From the NCBI GenBank assembly GCA_000309945.1, contig CM001633.1, positions 2,080,292 to 2,144,291 on the forward strand: DNA of 64,000 nucleotides, written 5' to 3'. The notes beneath the pieces were generated by a model. That model ran no database searches, was not told the DNA's origin, and was given only the letters and a program-made list of their open reading frames with translations. This document shows positions 1-9,290 of the stretch, piece by piece. Source of the stretch: Leptolyngbyaceae cyanobacterium JSC-12. Its GTDB lineage: Bacteria > Cyanobacteriota > Cyanobacteriia > Leptolyngbyales > Leptolyngbyaceae. Numbering within the stretch: position 1 is the stretch's first letter; the number at the start of each line of letters is the position of its first letter. The translations under genes were made by a program, and so were the position numbers.

Positions 1-1446
1 TTCGTTGTAAGTAAGGATAGAGTCGAGGTAGGTGCGATCGCCTGTGGAGAGCCATTGGGAATACCAACAGATAGATTGGGCACCGTTGGCTGAGGGGTCA
101 CGCCAGTTAAATCCCAGCCAGCGGGCGATTGGTTTAAGAGCGTAACTCTCCACAGGCAGCGTTACTAACTGAGTAATGCGTTCGTGCAAATCAACAAAGC
201 GCGACAGCAGGGGTTTGACCTGATGAGAGGGGGTACTGTAAAGTTTGGCGAGGCGTTCAACCGTTTGTAATTCGTAGGGGCAGAAGTGAAAGATGGGGGC
301 GTTTGGATACTGCCAAACCAGTTCCAAAAATCGTTCCCATACTTGGACTTCATCCGCTGGTGATTCAGCTAACAGAGGGTAAAATGTCTGGCTATTAGCA
401 GAGCGATCAACCACTAGGACTCCATGCAAGTATGCCAGGTTTAGACTGGGTTCTGCTTCGATGTCGAAATACAGCTCAACGGAAGCTGTGGGAATCCCGG
501 ATGCTGCCAGGATGGGATGAGGATAGTAAGAGGACAGTGCCGCCCGATTATTACCTGCAAAGTTTACTCCGGTCACAGACAGGCTCTCTTCTACCAGCAA
601 TGCCTGATTGTGCAAGGCTGATCGCGCCTGTCGCACAAGCTTATAAGCAGTCTCTCGACCAAAACCAGGTAAAGGTTCCAGGTCTGCTGGGTTGATTTCA
701 GCCAGCGATCGCACAGTCGTCAAATTCAATGCTTGTAGTTGCAAATAGCGGGTAGGAGTTACGCCTGGTAGCAGCGACAAATGGTAGTCTGATTTAGCGA
801 TCGTGTGGCAATGGCTCAACCAGTGACATAAGCTGCAACGACTTCGAGCAATGAACACTTCCGGTTCCTGCTGCTGCACTAACATCTGGATGCACCCGTC
901 CAAAATCTCTTGCATTCGGGGAAGCATTTCCCATAGGTCTACAGAAAAGGTGCCTCGCTCTCGCAACAATAGCCAGGCTTCCTCACACCAGGCTCCCTGC
1001 ACCTCTGCAGCCACAAGTGCGTGAAAGGCGACTGCAATTTGATACTCCATCTTGGGACGTTTGCCCAACTTAATTTCCATGGGAGCATAGAGCCAATCAC
1101 CAAAAAGCGATCGCCCTGGTTGCTTTATCAGTAGATCTGGATTGCTCTTGAGAGTAATGCCGTCGGCAGTTTCGGCTAGTAACACCCCCTGGTAAATTTG
1201 CTCTACCCCTTGTTGCATTAATTCAAGGGTGGCATTGTGGGCAGCTTGCCAATCATCTGGTGTATAGCTTGGCTGAGTGAGATGATGATTTTGAATAAAT
1301 AGACGCTGATGCTCCTGGCTATCTTGAATCAGTTTCAGGAGATACTCATTCGTGGCATCCCGTTGTTCGAGATCCCCATACACATCCAAATAAGCTCTTC
1401 GATGGCAGCGTTGGTAATTGGTTAACTGCTCGGCATCTATCAGCAT
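1..1446 (-). CDS. TM0106-type RecB-like nuclease with RNase H-like domain (3' end beyond window)
   Basis: The reverse frame is open for 482 codons from ATG at 1446 to the window edge, so only the C-terminus is missing. Visible parts: a PD-(D/E)XK nuclease core (Asp about residue 104 in NPDLL, then MEIK with Glu124/Lys126 and a following YQIA motif); a Cys cluster RCSLCHWLSHC (Cys204, 207, 213); a helix-hairpin-helix-like segment (LEPLPGFGRETA, about 255-267); and a DxE motif (Asp328/Glu330) opening an RNase H/DnaQ-like exonuclease domain. This order matches the TM0106 family of RecB-like putative nucleases. The family's cellular role is not established; DNA repair or processing is an inference. 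It is divergent from the PLP-enzyme gene, with 128 bp between the starts. Confidence 0.85.
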   Translation of the reverse strand, partial: MLIDAEQLTNYQRCHRRAYLDVYGDLEQRDATNEYLLKLIQDSQEHQRLFIQNHHLTQPSYTPDDWQAAHNATLELMQQGVEQIYQGVLLAETADGITLKSNPDLLIKQPGRSLFGDWLYAPMEIKLGKRPKMEYQIAVAFHALVAAEVQGAWCEEAWLLLRERGTFSVDLWEMLPRMQEILDGCIQMLVQQQEPEVFIARSRCSLCHWLSHCHTIAKSDYHLSLLPGVTPTRYLQLQALNLTTVRSLAEINPADLEPLPGFGRETAYKLVRQARSALHNQALLVEESLSVTGVNFAGNNRAALSSYYPHPILAASGIPTASVELYFDIEAEPSLNLAYLHGVLVVDRSANSQTFYPLLAESPADEVQVWERFLELVWQYPNAPIFHFCPYELQTVERLAKLYSTPSHQVKPLLSRFVDLHERITQLVTLPVESYALKPIARWLGFNWRDPSANGAQSICWYSQWLSTGDRTYLDSILTYNE

Positions 1447-1574
1447 GACTTCAAGTTAGCAGGAAATTGGAATCATTGCAGTGTTTTGCAACAACAAACA
1501 GTGGACAAACGAGAGTGCAGCGACCGAATCCTGCTAGCTTAAGATGCAGGGTTTCCACAGAGTATAAATTTTTT

Positions 1575-2771
1575 ATGACTGGCACCTCTTCCACCTCCGT
1601 TTCCATTGAAGCGCTACGGCAACAGTTTCCGGCGCTGCAAAACAAAGCTTATTTCAACTACGGAGGACAGGGACCAATGCCGCAGATAGCACTAGATGCG
1701 ATCGCCCAATCGTTTCAAACAATACAGCAATATGGACCATTTTCTGGAAAGGCGGGGGTATTGGTAACACAGGAAGCCGAGTTGACCCGCGGAGCGATCG
1801 CCCAGGAACTCAATGTCTCACCAGAAACCATTACTTTGACAGAAGATGTAACTGTAGGCTGCAATATCGCCATGTGGGGAATTGACTGGCGTTTGGGGGA
1901 TCATTTGCTGCTGTCAGACTGTGAGCATCCTGGCATTGTGGCGGCAGCTCAAGAAATTGCTCGTCGCTTTGGGGTGGAAGTGAACATATGCCCCTTGCAA
2001 GCCACTCTAAATCAAGGTGATCCGGTAGCAGTGGTTGCCAGCCAGCTTAAACCCAGTACTCGCTTGGTAGTCCTCAGCCACATCCTGTGGAACACAGGAC
2101 AGGTATTGCCGCTGGCAGAAATTGTAGCAGCGTGTCATAGCTATTCCCACTCCCACCCAGTGAAAGTGTTGGTGGATGCAGCGCAGTCGGTGGGAGTGTT
2201 GCCGCTGAACTTAGCCAGTCTGCAAGCAGATTTTTATGCCTTTACCGGACACAAATGGTGGTGCGGTCCCGAAGGAGTAGGCGGGCTGTATGTTCGTCCA
2301 GAGGCGATGTCAAGTCTCCATCCTACGTTCATCGGTTGGCGCGGCATCACCAAAGATGAGACTGGTTCTCCCACAGGATGGCTTCCGGATGCCCGACGTT
2401 ACGAAGTGGCAACATCTGCCTATCCGCTGTATGCTGGGCTGCGACAGGCGATCGCATTGCATCACCAGTTTGGGACCCCCCAAGAGCGCTTCCAACGCAT
2501 TCGCACCCTTAGCAAAATGCTCTGGCAAGCGTTGGTAGACATTCCCGAAGTCACTTGTCTGCGAACTAACCCGCCGCAAGCTGGCTTAGTTTCGTTTCAG
2601 TTACCTGGCAAATCCCATGCTCAACTGATCCGCTTTTTGGAAGCCCGCTCGATCATGCTGCGTACCTTGCCTGATCCAGATTGTGTTCGGGCATGTGTAC
2701 ATTACCTGACGCTAGAAGCAGAAATTAACCAATTGGTTGGAGCGATCGCAGAATTTCTCCATACGTCCTGA
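1575..2771 (+). CDS. Class V aminotransferase-fold PLP enzyme, probable L-cysteine/cystine lyase
   Basis: 398 residues from ATG 1575. An upstream in-frame start at 1467 would add 36 non-conserved residues and reach nearly to the divergent gene, so it is not preferred. The protein is PLP-dependent: the Schiff-base lysine is Lys227 in FTGHKWWCG, and the cofactor Asp is in VLVDAAQSVG. The N-terminal FNYGGQGPMP and the overall form resemble cyanobacterial C-DES, which cleaves cystine to release persulfide sulfur for Fe-S assembly, rather than SufS/IscS: I see no conserved mobile Cys loop. It could instead be a related isopenicillin-N-epimerase-like enzyme. The fold is certain; the substrate is inferred. 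Confidence 0.8.
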   Translation: MTGTSSTSVSIEALRQQFPALQNKAYFNYGGQGPMPQIALDAIAQSFQTIQQYGPFSGKAGVLVTQEAELTRGAIAQELNVSPETITLTEDVTVGCNIAMWGIDWRLGDHLLLSDCEHPGIVAAAQEIARRFGVEVNICPLQATLNQGDPVAVVASQLKPSTRLVVLSHILWNTGQVLPLAEIVAACHSYSHSHPVKVLVDAAQSVGVLPLNLASLQADFYAFTGHKWWCGPEGVGGLYVRPEAMSSLHPTFIGWRGITKDETGSPTGWLPDARRYEVATSAYPLYAGLRQAIALHHQFGTPQERFQRIRTLSKMLWQALVDIPEVTCLRTNPPQAGLVSFQLPGKSHAQLIRFLEARSIMLRTLPDPDCVRACVHYLTLEAEINQLVGAIAEFLHTS

Positions 2772-2886
2772 TGCCCTTCCGTCTTTCTCACTGGGTAGAA
2801 GGTGCTGTCCCTATGCTTCTGTAACCCCAAGGATTCCCCTTTCCTATCTTCCCCACTCCCCCACCAGCCTCATCTTGCTGATGAAC

Positions 2887-4485
2887 TTATCCTTCTTTGG
2901 GTAAAATTCGTCCGATGGTACGGTTTTGAGAGGTAAAAGTGGCTTTGGCGACTCGTTGAATATCAGCTGGGGTAACGGCAGCAATGCGATCAAGTTGTTT
3001 GAATAAATTGCGCCAGTCTCCAGTTTTCACCTCGTATTCTAGCAATGCCTGCGCCATGCCCATGTTGGAATTGAGCGATCGCAGCAGTCCTGCCCGCGCC
3101 TGAGTTTTCACCCGCTCCAGTTCTTCGCTGGTTACAGGTTCGGTTTTCAACCGCTCAATTTCAGCTTGGAGTGCCGTTCCCACTTCTTCCACTGTATGAC
3201 CGGGAGCCGTGAGCGCGTAGAACAACATCAAGTTGGGAAATTTATTGCCCGGAAATCCGGTAAAGCCCTGAGCACTGAGAGCGAGCTGTTTTGTTTCTAC
3301 CAAGGATTTATACAATCGAGAGGTGCGCCCACTGCTCAAAATGTCGCCGATCATGTCGTAAATCACGGTATCCGGATCGTTAAAAGCAGGCACGTGATAG
3401 CCTTCCAGATACCAGGGTTGAGATTTTAGCTTTAGCGTGACTTCACGGGTTTCAGTTTGGGGTGGTTCAACGGCAGTAACCTGGGGCGGTTTGGGCTGAG
3501 CTTTGTAACGCCCAAAGTAAATTGTTGCTAGACGCTTGACTTCCGCGGGGCGCACATCCCCAACGATCGCGATCGTCAAATTACTGGGCACGTAGTAGCG
3601 GTCAAAAAACTGCTGTACATCCTGCCGTGTTAGACCACTAATGTCCTGGTTGTAGCCAATTACTGGACGGCGATAGGGATGCACTTTAAATGCCGTATCT
3701 AGAAATGCTTCCACCATTTGCCCAATGGGAGAATTGTCGGTTCGTAGACGGCGCTCCTCCAAGATCACGTTTTGCTCTTTGTAAAATTCGCGAAAAACTG
3801 GGTCAAGAAACCGCTCTGATTCCAGTGACATCCACAACTCCAGCTTATTAGCAGGAAAGCTGTAGAAGTAGCGAGTGGCATCAGTTGAGGTAGTGGCATT
3901 AAGCCCGACACCGCCAGCCTGCTCCACAATCCGACCCATCTCGTTTTGCTCAACCAGCTTCGCCGCCTCAGCTTCCACCTTCGCAAACTCTGCCTGAAGT
4001 TGTTTGGCTTTGTCCGGTTGGCTGCTGGCATTTGCTATTTTTATCTGCTCAGATAGTTCATCCAGCCGATCAAGTAGGGGTTTTTCGGTCGCGTAATCCA
4101 CCGTACCAATTCGGCTGGTTCCCTTAAATGCCAGATGTTCCAGGAAGTGAGCTACACCTGTTTTGCCATCGGGTTCATCAGCACCCCCGACATCGGCATA
4201 GGTGACAAACGACACCACCGGAGCTTTGCGCCGCTCCAAGACGATGAATTTCATGCCGTTTTCCAGGCGAAATTCGGTAATGTTTTGGATGACGTTATCC
4301 AGGTAGGGCTGGATGGATGTCGGGTTGGGAGACTGGGCTGCTATAGGGGGTGTCTGGGCAGTGGCGCTCTCAGAAACCATTCCCCAACACCCTATCGTTA
4401 GCACTAGAGACAGGACGATCGCGCCAGCTAACTTACCAACCCTGGTGGAAACGAGGCGAACCATCGAACATCGCAAAGTCATCAT
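2887..4485 (-). CDS. M16 family zinc metallopeptidase, exported
   Basis: About 532 residues. ATG 4485 is preferred over TTG 4497 because a GGAAG lies just upstream. An N-terminal hydrophobic segment ending in ATAQ suggests a signal peptide, so the product is likely periplasmic. The inverted zinc motif HFLEH lies about 40 residues into the mature domain, and a distal Glu ligand is in the LESERF region. Both M16 halves are present (peptidase domain, then an inactive-type C-terminal domain ending in ILPKEG). M16 enzymes degrade peptides. In many cyanobacteria two M16 genes sit in tandem; here only one is present. It ends in a gap after the convergent PLP-enzyme gene. Confidence 0.88.
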   Translation of the reverse strand: MMTLRCSMVRLVSTRVGKLAGAIVLSLVLTIGCWGMVSESATAQTPPIAAQSPNPTSIQPYLDNVIQNITEFRLENGMKFIVLERRKAPVVSFVTYADVGGADEPDGKTGVAHFLEHLAFKGTSRIGTVDYATEKPLLDRLDELSEQIKIANASSQPDKAKQLQAEFAKVEAEAAKLVEQNEMGRIVEQAGGVGLNATTSTDATRYFYSFPANKLELWMSLESERFLDPVFREFYKEQNVILEERRLRTDNSPIGQMVEAFLDTAFKVHPYRRPVIGYNQDISGLTRQDVQQFFDRYYVPSNLTIAIVGDVRPAEVKRLATIYFGRYKAQPKPPQVTAVEPPQTETREVTLKLKSQPWYLEGYHVPAFNDPDTVIYDMIGDILSSGRTSRLYKSLVETKQLALSAQGFTGFPGNKFPNLMLFYALTAPGHTVEEVGTALQAEIERLKTEPVTSEELERVKTQARAGLLRSLNSNMGMAQALLEYEVKTGDWRNLFKQLDRIAAVTPADIQRVAKATFTSQNRTIGRILPKEG

Positions 4486-4569
4486 GTCTTCCAACAAACA
4501 ATGCCGTCTCCAGGATACAGCGGTTCTCCAACACCTGTTGAATTTGCCTGCATCAACGTTCTACCCGTT

Positions 4570-5946
4570 TTAATTTTCGGTGGATAGTTTTTGAGGTAGT
4601 AAAACCTTGACTGTTGTACCCACATTTTCGGTACTTTCGAGATGCAGTTGCCCGTGGTGGTTTTGGACGATCGCTTGAGCAATGGCTAAACCAAGCCCAG
4701 ATCCTTTGTTGGATGCTTGGCTGCGGGATGGATCAACACGATAAAAGCGATCGAATACCTGTGGCAGTGCTTCGGCAGGAATGCCAATCCCTGTGTCGCT
4801 AATGGTTACCTGGAGCATATTGTTTGCAGTCTTGCTAATTTGTTGCAGTTCTATAGCAACTTTTCCACCGGGAGAAGTGTACTGCACAGCATTTCCAATT
4901 AAATTGGTGAATAACCGCACAAGTTGATCGCGATTCCCCTGCAAACTTGTTCCAGCATTAACAGATTCAACCCGATGCAACGAGATTTGGATATTTTTCT
5001 CGTCGGCGAGAGTTTGCTGTTCCTCCATCACTTCTTGGAGCAATGCATCAAGAGCGATCAGGCTTTGTGGAGCTTGGACAATACCGCTGTCCTGTCGCGC
5101 CAAAAACAACAAATCATCCACCAATCGTCCTAGGCGGCGAGTTAACCGTTCAATCACTTGTAAATGCTGCTGTTGAGTTTGGGGGTCGGGGTCGGGGTCA
5201 GCCAGAGCAACCTGGACATTTGTTTGAATCACAGCGATCGGGCTACGCAGTTCATGAGAAGCATCGGCTGTAAATTGCTTTAACCGTTGATAGGATTCGC
5301 GCACAGGATCCATCGCCAACCCTGATAAAAACCACCCAATTGCACCCACCGCGCTCACCATCAACCCAGTTCCTAAAATCAAGTCGAGGAAAAATTCGCG
5401 ACTGGGTTTGGTAACTTCAAACCAGGGATGGCTCACACGTAAATACCCCAATAGATTACGCCCAATTTCCACCCGTTCTGTAATTTGCCTGAGGACAAGC
5501 GTCTCTGAAGATTGAGAGTTGAAAACTGAAGGTTGAGATCCGTCTGTTGACGGTTGCCTACGTTGCCCCCGCATCACCCGTACTGTTTCACCATTGCTGT
5601 TAACATGAAGAGGCAAGTTCAACGGCTCGGCAAACGTTGACCAGAGCAGTTCACCTGTTGGGCTGAGCCATTCGATATCAATTCGGTCGTCTTCACCTGT
5701 CGCTGCACTGTCTCGAAAGGTTGCTTCCACGTTCACTCGCAAAGCTCCACCTTCAGTATGCGGATTAATTGGCTCAATCACGAGCGATCGCCGCACCACT
5801 TCTACGACGTGGTTGAGTGTGTCATCCACCCGTTCGATCAGTGTATTGCGGACGTATAGATAAACTCCGCTGGCAAATAGCAACAGTAGCACGGCTGTGA
5901 CTGCGGTATACCAGAATGCTAGTCGCCGACGTGTGGTTTGAAACAT
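4570..5946 (-). CDS. Two-transmembrane sensor histidine kinase (orphan here)
   Basis: 458 residues from ATG 5946 (MFQTTRRR). Layout: TM1 about 10-32; a periplasmic sensor region about 33-185; TM2 about 186-210; HisKA with phospho-acceptor His231 in DASHELRSPIAV; then HATPase_c with N-box NLIGNAVQYT, DTGIGIP and GSGLGLAIA. All catalytic boxes are intact. The H-box and topology resemble the NrsS/RppB group of cyanobacterial kinases, which respond to metal or redox signals; that assignment is a guess. No response regulator is adjacent: the next gene downstream is the M16 peptidase and the upstream one is the divergent pilM. The periplasmic loop contains a low-complexity Ser/Gln-rich stretch. Confidence 0.88.
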   Translation of the reverse strand: MFQTTRRRLAFWYTAVTAVLLLLFASGVYLYVRNTLIERVDDTLNHVVEVVRRSLVIEPINPHTEGGALRVNVEATFRDSAATGEDDRIDIEWLSPTGELLWSTFAEPLNLPLHVNSNGETVRVMRGQRRQPSTDGSQPSVFNSQSSETLVLRQITERVEIGRNLLGYLRVSHPWFEVTKPSREFFLDLILGTGLMVSAVGAIGWFLSGLAMDPVRESYQRLKQFTADASHELRSPIAVIQTNVQVALADPDPDPQTQQQHLQVIERLTRRLGRLVDDLLFLARQDSGIVQAPQSLIALDALLQEVMEEQQTLADEKNIQISLHRVESVNAGTSLQGNRDQLVRLFTNLIGNAVQYTSPGGKVAIELQQISKTANNMLQVTISDTGIGIPAEALPQVFDRFYRVDPSRSQASNKGSGLGLAIAQAIVQNHHGQLHLESTENVGTTVKVLLPQKLSTEN

Positions 5947-5979
5947 ATTAGGCAAGGTCACCGTTTTACACACTCCCAA

Positions 5980-6409
5980 AAAAAAGTGCTCACTTTTCTA
6001 AATTGTGTGTACTATCGCTGATAAGCAGACATAAAACCTGCGGGGAAACGCAACGAATACAGCAATTCCCAAATTCACAAAATTCACTCACTCAGGGTTA
6101 GTATCGCGGTGACTCTTATTTTTTAGATTAGCTAATTTTCTCAGCTTAGCTAGTTTCTCAGTTGAACCAATTAGTAAATCTTTGTCACCAAGATAGGTTC
6201 AATTGGGTACAGCGCATCTACAATTTAGAATTTTCTTTTTGCGTGAATAGTGATCGAAAGGTGTCTGTTTGTTAACGGTTTATCGTTTTCTAAAAAGTGG
6301 TCATTCTGATGAAAATTGGATACCATGCATTAGCGCTAAAGCGTTACAAATGTTCGTTCTAATCATCAAACGGTTGTCTTCCAAAACCCCTAGTTGAGCA
6401 AGCAGAGCT
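5980..6409. promoter_or_regulatory. AT-rich divergent intergenic region, kinase / pilM
   Basis: About 430 bp without a credible gene between the divergent sensor kinase and pilM. It is AT-rich, especially 6110-6300, and must carry promoters for both directions, including that of the pil operon. I could not fix -35/-10 boxes with confidence. Confidence 0.4.
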
Positions 6410-7525
6410 GTGGTTAAAGGTTTAGGTAATCTACTATCTGGCAAGTCAAAGGGTATCGGTGTTGAGCTAGCCCCAGACCGAATCAACGTAGCGCAACTAC
6501 GAAAACAGGGGCAAGGGATTAAGCTCGTAACCCTGGCAACAACTCCCGTGCCAGAGGGCATGTTTCAGGAAGGTCAAATTCTTGATCCTCCAGGAATGGC
6601 TGAACTGCTTCAATCCATCCTTGCAGAACATAAGATCAAGAGCAAACAAGTTACCTCAGCCGTCATGGGAGGTCGAGATACGGTCACTCGAATTATCCCA
6701 GTCCCAGCAGAGCTTGATGATGTGGAGTTGCGGGAAATGGTGTTGAACCAGGAGGCAGGGCTTTACTTGCCATTTTCTCGTGAAGAAGCCGATGTAGATT
6801 ATCAAAAGTTGGGGCTGTTTGTGGATGAAGATGGAATTGAAAAATTCCGCGTGTTGTTAGTCGCGACCAAAAAAGAGGTGACTGACGCTTATATTCGGAC
6901 ATTTGAAGCGGCTGGGGTGCGTCTGAATGTTCTGGAGATTGCTAGTTTTGCGCTGATTCGTACCATTCGAGAACAGTTGCGTCAGTTTTCAGCGCAAGAA
7001 GCGGTAGCGATCGTGGATATTGAATTTGAAAGTACGGAGATCTCGATCGCCGTAGACGGTGTGCCAGAGTTTACGCGAGCAGTACCCATTGGGACTTACC
7101 AGATTCAAAGTGCACTGTCCCGGGCAATGAATTTGCCTCCTTCTCGCAGCACAGATCTGCTGCAAGGCATGACCATTCCGATTATGCCTACCGACACAAT
7201 TGGTAGTCCAACCCGCATGGGTGGAACCAATCCTGGTTCTGCAGCAATGTTGCGGATCATTGGTGAACTCGCAGATGAACTCCGACGTTCTATTGATTTC
7301 TATCTCAACCAGGGCGAAAACCTGGAGGTGGCGCAGTTGCTCCTGGCAGGTCCGGGGGCCGCGATTGGGCAGTTGGATGAGTTCTTTACTCAACGGTTGA
7401 GTTTGCCGTGTAGCCAGGTCGATCCAATCACGTCGTTGGGCTTAGAGGTTTCTGAAGAAATTAGCCCAACGCAACGACCAGGGCTGAGTGTGGTGCTGGG
7501 TTTAGGATTGCGGGAGGTGCTCTAA
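6410..7525 (+). CDS. pilM: Type IV pilus assembly protein PilM
   Basis: 371 residues, starting at GTG 6410. The actin-like fold is recognisable: an early GIGVELAPDRINVAQL phosphate-1-type strand, the acidic VAIVDIEFESTEISI central motif, and a late LLLAGPGAAIGQLDEF adenosine-type motif. PilM is a cytoplasmic ATP-binding protein that binds the N-terminal tail of PilN and links the inner-membrane PilNO complex to the motor. It is the first gene of a four-gene operon on this strand, with only 2 bp to pilN. In cyanobacteria these pili drive twitching motility, phototaxis and DNA uptake. The frame opens after a stop upstream, and no ATG gives a better start. Confidence 0.95.
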   Translation: MVKGLGNLLSGKSKGIGVELAPDRINVAQLRKQGQGIKLVTLATTPVPEGMFQEGQILDPPGMAELLQSILAEHKIKSKQVTSAVMGGRDTVTRIIPVPAELDDVELREMVLNQEAGLYLPFSREEADVDYQKLGLFVDEDGIEKFRVLLVATKKEVTDAYIRTFEAAGVRLNVLEIASFALIRTIREQLRQFSAQEAVAIVDIEFESTEISIAVDGVPEFTRAVPIGTYQIQSALSRAMNLPPSRSTDLLQGMTIPIMPTDTIGSPTRMGGTNPGSAAMLRIIGELADELRRSIDFYLNQGENLEVAQLLLAGPGAAIGQLDEFFTQRLSLPCSQVDPITSLGLEVSEEISPTQRPGLSVVLGLGLREVL

Positions 7526-7527
7526 CA

Positions 7528-8385
7528 ATGTATGGACTTGACATTAACTTTTTGAATGACCGCCCGGAGTATCGTCCTGAACCACGAGGCGATCGCCGCC
7601 GTGGCGGAGGCATTGCTCCTGGCGACAGACGCGCTACCATTCTCGGATTAGTTACTGGTCTGGCGCTATTAGGGTTAACTGGAGGAAGCTGGCTGTTTCT
7701 CCAGTCTCAGAATGGTCAACTGCGCGAACGGCAAACCCAACTAGATGCTGAGCTGGGGGCACTCAAAGCTGAACAAGCTAAATTAGCTGGTATCACTGCC
7801 GAAACCCGGCAAGTTCGCGAAGAAACGGCAGCATTGGCAGGTGTTTTTAATGCGATCAAGCCCTGGTCTGCCACCTTTTCAGACATCAGCAGTCGTACAC
7901 CTCCCAGAGTGCGCATTGCAAGCATCACGCAAAAAGAGGTGCCAGTCTCTCAACGTCCATCCCCCCGTCCTAGCCCCAGTCCATCTCCTGGTGCCAGTCC
8001 ATCTCCCGGTGCCAGTCCTGCTGTTGCAGTTCCTGAACCACCGCCCAGCATGATTGAAATTTCCGGGCAGGCGGTGTCATTTAATGATGTCAATGATTTT
8101 TTATTAGTGCTGCAACAGTCCAGATTTTTAAAGCCCGAACAGACCAGGATTACTACGGCAACCCTAGGACAACCGCGAACCGCGCAGCGGGTGCAGCTGG
8201 GGCAAGCGCAGGTAGGTGGCACGAATGAGCAGATTAAACTCCCTGCTGAAGTGGACTTTACGATTCAAACAGCATTGACAGATGTTCCAGCGTCCGAGTT
8301 GCTTCAAGAGTTGGAAAGCAATAAGGCGACTGGATTGGTTACTCGTATTGAACGATTGCAACAAAAGGGGGTCGTTAAACCATGA
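7528..8385 (+). CDS. pilN: Type IV pilus assembly protein PilN
   Basis: 285 residues. It starts with the conserved cytoplasmic tail MYGLDINFLNDRPEY, the PilM-binding INLL-type motif. One TM helix follows at about residues 37-60, then a coiled coil (about 62-100) and a periplasmic ferredoxin-like domain. Between them (about residues 145-175) lies a Pro/Ser/Ala-rich linker encoded partly by an 18-bp tandem repeat. The fold and position, directly after pilM and overlapping pilO by 4 bp, identify it as PilN, which forms the inner-membrane alignment complex with PilO. The linker is longer and more repetitive than in proteobacterial PilN. Confidence 0.92.
   Translation: MYGLDINFLNDRPEYRPEPRGDRRRGGGIAPGDRRATILGLVTGLALLGLTGGSWLFLQSQNGQLRERQTQLDAELGALKAEQAKLAGITAETRQVREETAALAGVFNAIKPWSATFSDISSRTPPRVRIASITQKEVPVSQRPSPRPSPSPSPGASPSPGASPAVAVPEPPPSMIEISGQAVSFNDVNDFLLVLQQSRFLKPEQTRITTATLGQPRTAQRVQLGQAQVGGTNEQIKLPAEVDFTIQTALTDVPASELLQELESNKATGLVTRIERLQQKGVVKP
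7981..8016 (+). repeat. 18-bp tandem repeat inside pilN
   Basis: Two adjacent near-identical 18-bp units (7981-7998 and 7999-8016, differing at one base) encode PSPGAS-type units in the periplasmic linker of PilN. This looks like slippage-driven linker expansion. Confidence 0.75.
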
Positions 8386-9245
8386 CCGTAGGGGGAGATT
8401 TTATTCCAGGTGATCCAGCGTTCGACGAAAGTCCAGATTATCCAGTGGTCTTTGGTCTACGCCTAACACCAACGGTTACTGGGATTCTTCTGGCGTTGCT
8501 GGGCTTGGCAGGTGCGGGGGCGCTGTTGTATTACCTGGTTTTGCCAGAGTGGGATACTTATCAGCAACTCAAAACAAAAGTTGAGCAAACAGAGTTAGAA
8601 ATCCAGCAGCAGCAGGCGATCGCCCAAAAGATTGAGGCTGCCCGCAAAGATCTGGAGCTAGCCAAACAGCAACGAGCCGATGTGCAGACTTTGTTTGCCA
8701 ATGAGTCAGCCCTGGATACCCTCCTGTTGGATCTAAACCGCCAGGTCGATGCTCGCAATGCAGATCTGGCTCGTCGTCGTGAACAAAAGCTGGCAGCTTG
8801 TCCCGCGATCGTTCAGCAAAATGTTGAAAAATTTGAGCAGCAGTTTGGTTCCCTGGCTACTCGAGCTGAACTCAAAACCTTTAAGCCTACCGAGCCAAAA
8901 TCTTCGCCGGGTGCTGTCAACCCTGAAATTATCACAGATAGCTCCTACGGACCTCAGGTGAACGGTAAGCTAAAGCGTAAAACGGTAACGGTCGCATTGG
9001 TGGGCAACTATGAACAAACGGCAGCCATTTTGCAAAGCATTGAGCGACTCCAACCCTTGCTAGTCATCAGAAACCTGACTTCTGAAACCGATGCGAGAGC
9101 CAAGAACTTTATTCCATTACCTGGTACACCAGGATGTATACCAGATACCAGCATTACCACTGAGTTTCAATTAGATGCGTTGCTGCCGCTAAGTCCAGCA
9201 GATAAGGCTCAGGTGAGTCCGACCCAACCTGCTCAGCCGAAATAG
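8382..9245 (+). CDS. pilO: Type IV pilus assembly protein PilO
   Basis: 287 residues. Its ATG overlaps the pilN stop (ATGA at 8382-8385), implying translational coupling. A short cytoplasmic N-terminus is followed by one TM helix (about 32-52), a long coiled coil rich in Gln/Glu (about 58-125) and a C-terminal periplasmic ferredoxin-like domain containing VALVGNYEQTAAIL. PilO pairs with PilN through the coiled coil to form the inner-membrane ring. The C-terminal tail, rich in Ser/Pro/Gln, may take over the contact to PilQ that PilP makes in other bacteria; no pilP follows. That role is an inference. Confidence 0.92.
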   Translation: MTVGGDFIPGDPAFDESPDYPVVFGLRLTPTVTGILLALLGLAGAGALLYYLVLPEWDTYQQLKTKVEQTELEIQQQQAIAQKIEAARKDLELAKQQRADVQTLFANESALDTLLLDLNRQVDARNADLARRREQKLAACPAIVQQNVEKFEQQFGSLATRAELKTFKPTEPKSSPGAVNPEIITDSSYGPQVNGKLKRKTVTVALVGNYEQTAAILQSIERLQPLLVIRNLTSETDARAKNFIPLPGTPGCIPDTSITTEFQLDALLPLSPADKAQVSPTQPAQPK

Positions 9246-9277
9246 TTCTTAAAAGATTACACGCCTAGTCAATGATG

Positions 9278-9286
9278 TGAGGAGGG
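9278..9286 (+). promoter_or_regulatory. Strong ribosome binding site for pilQ
   Basis: GAGGAGGGA lies 4-5 nt before GTG 9291 and decides this non-ATG start. It also allows independent loading of ribosomes after the 45-bp pilO-pilQ gap. Confidence 0.75.
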
Positions 9287-9290
9287 AACC

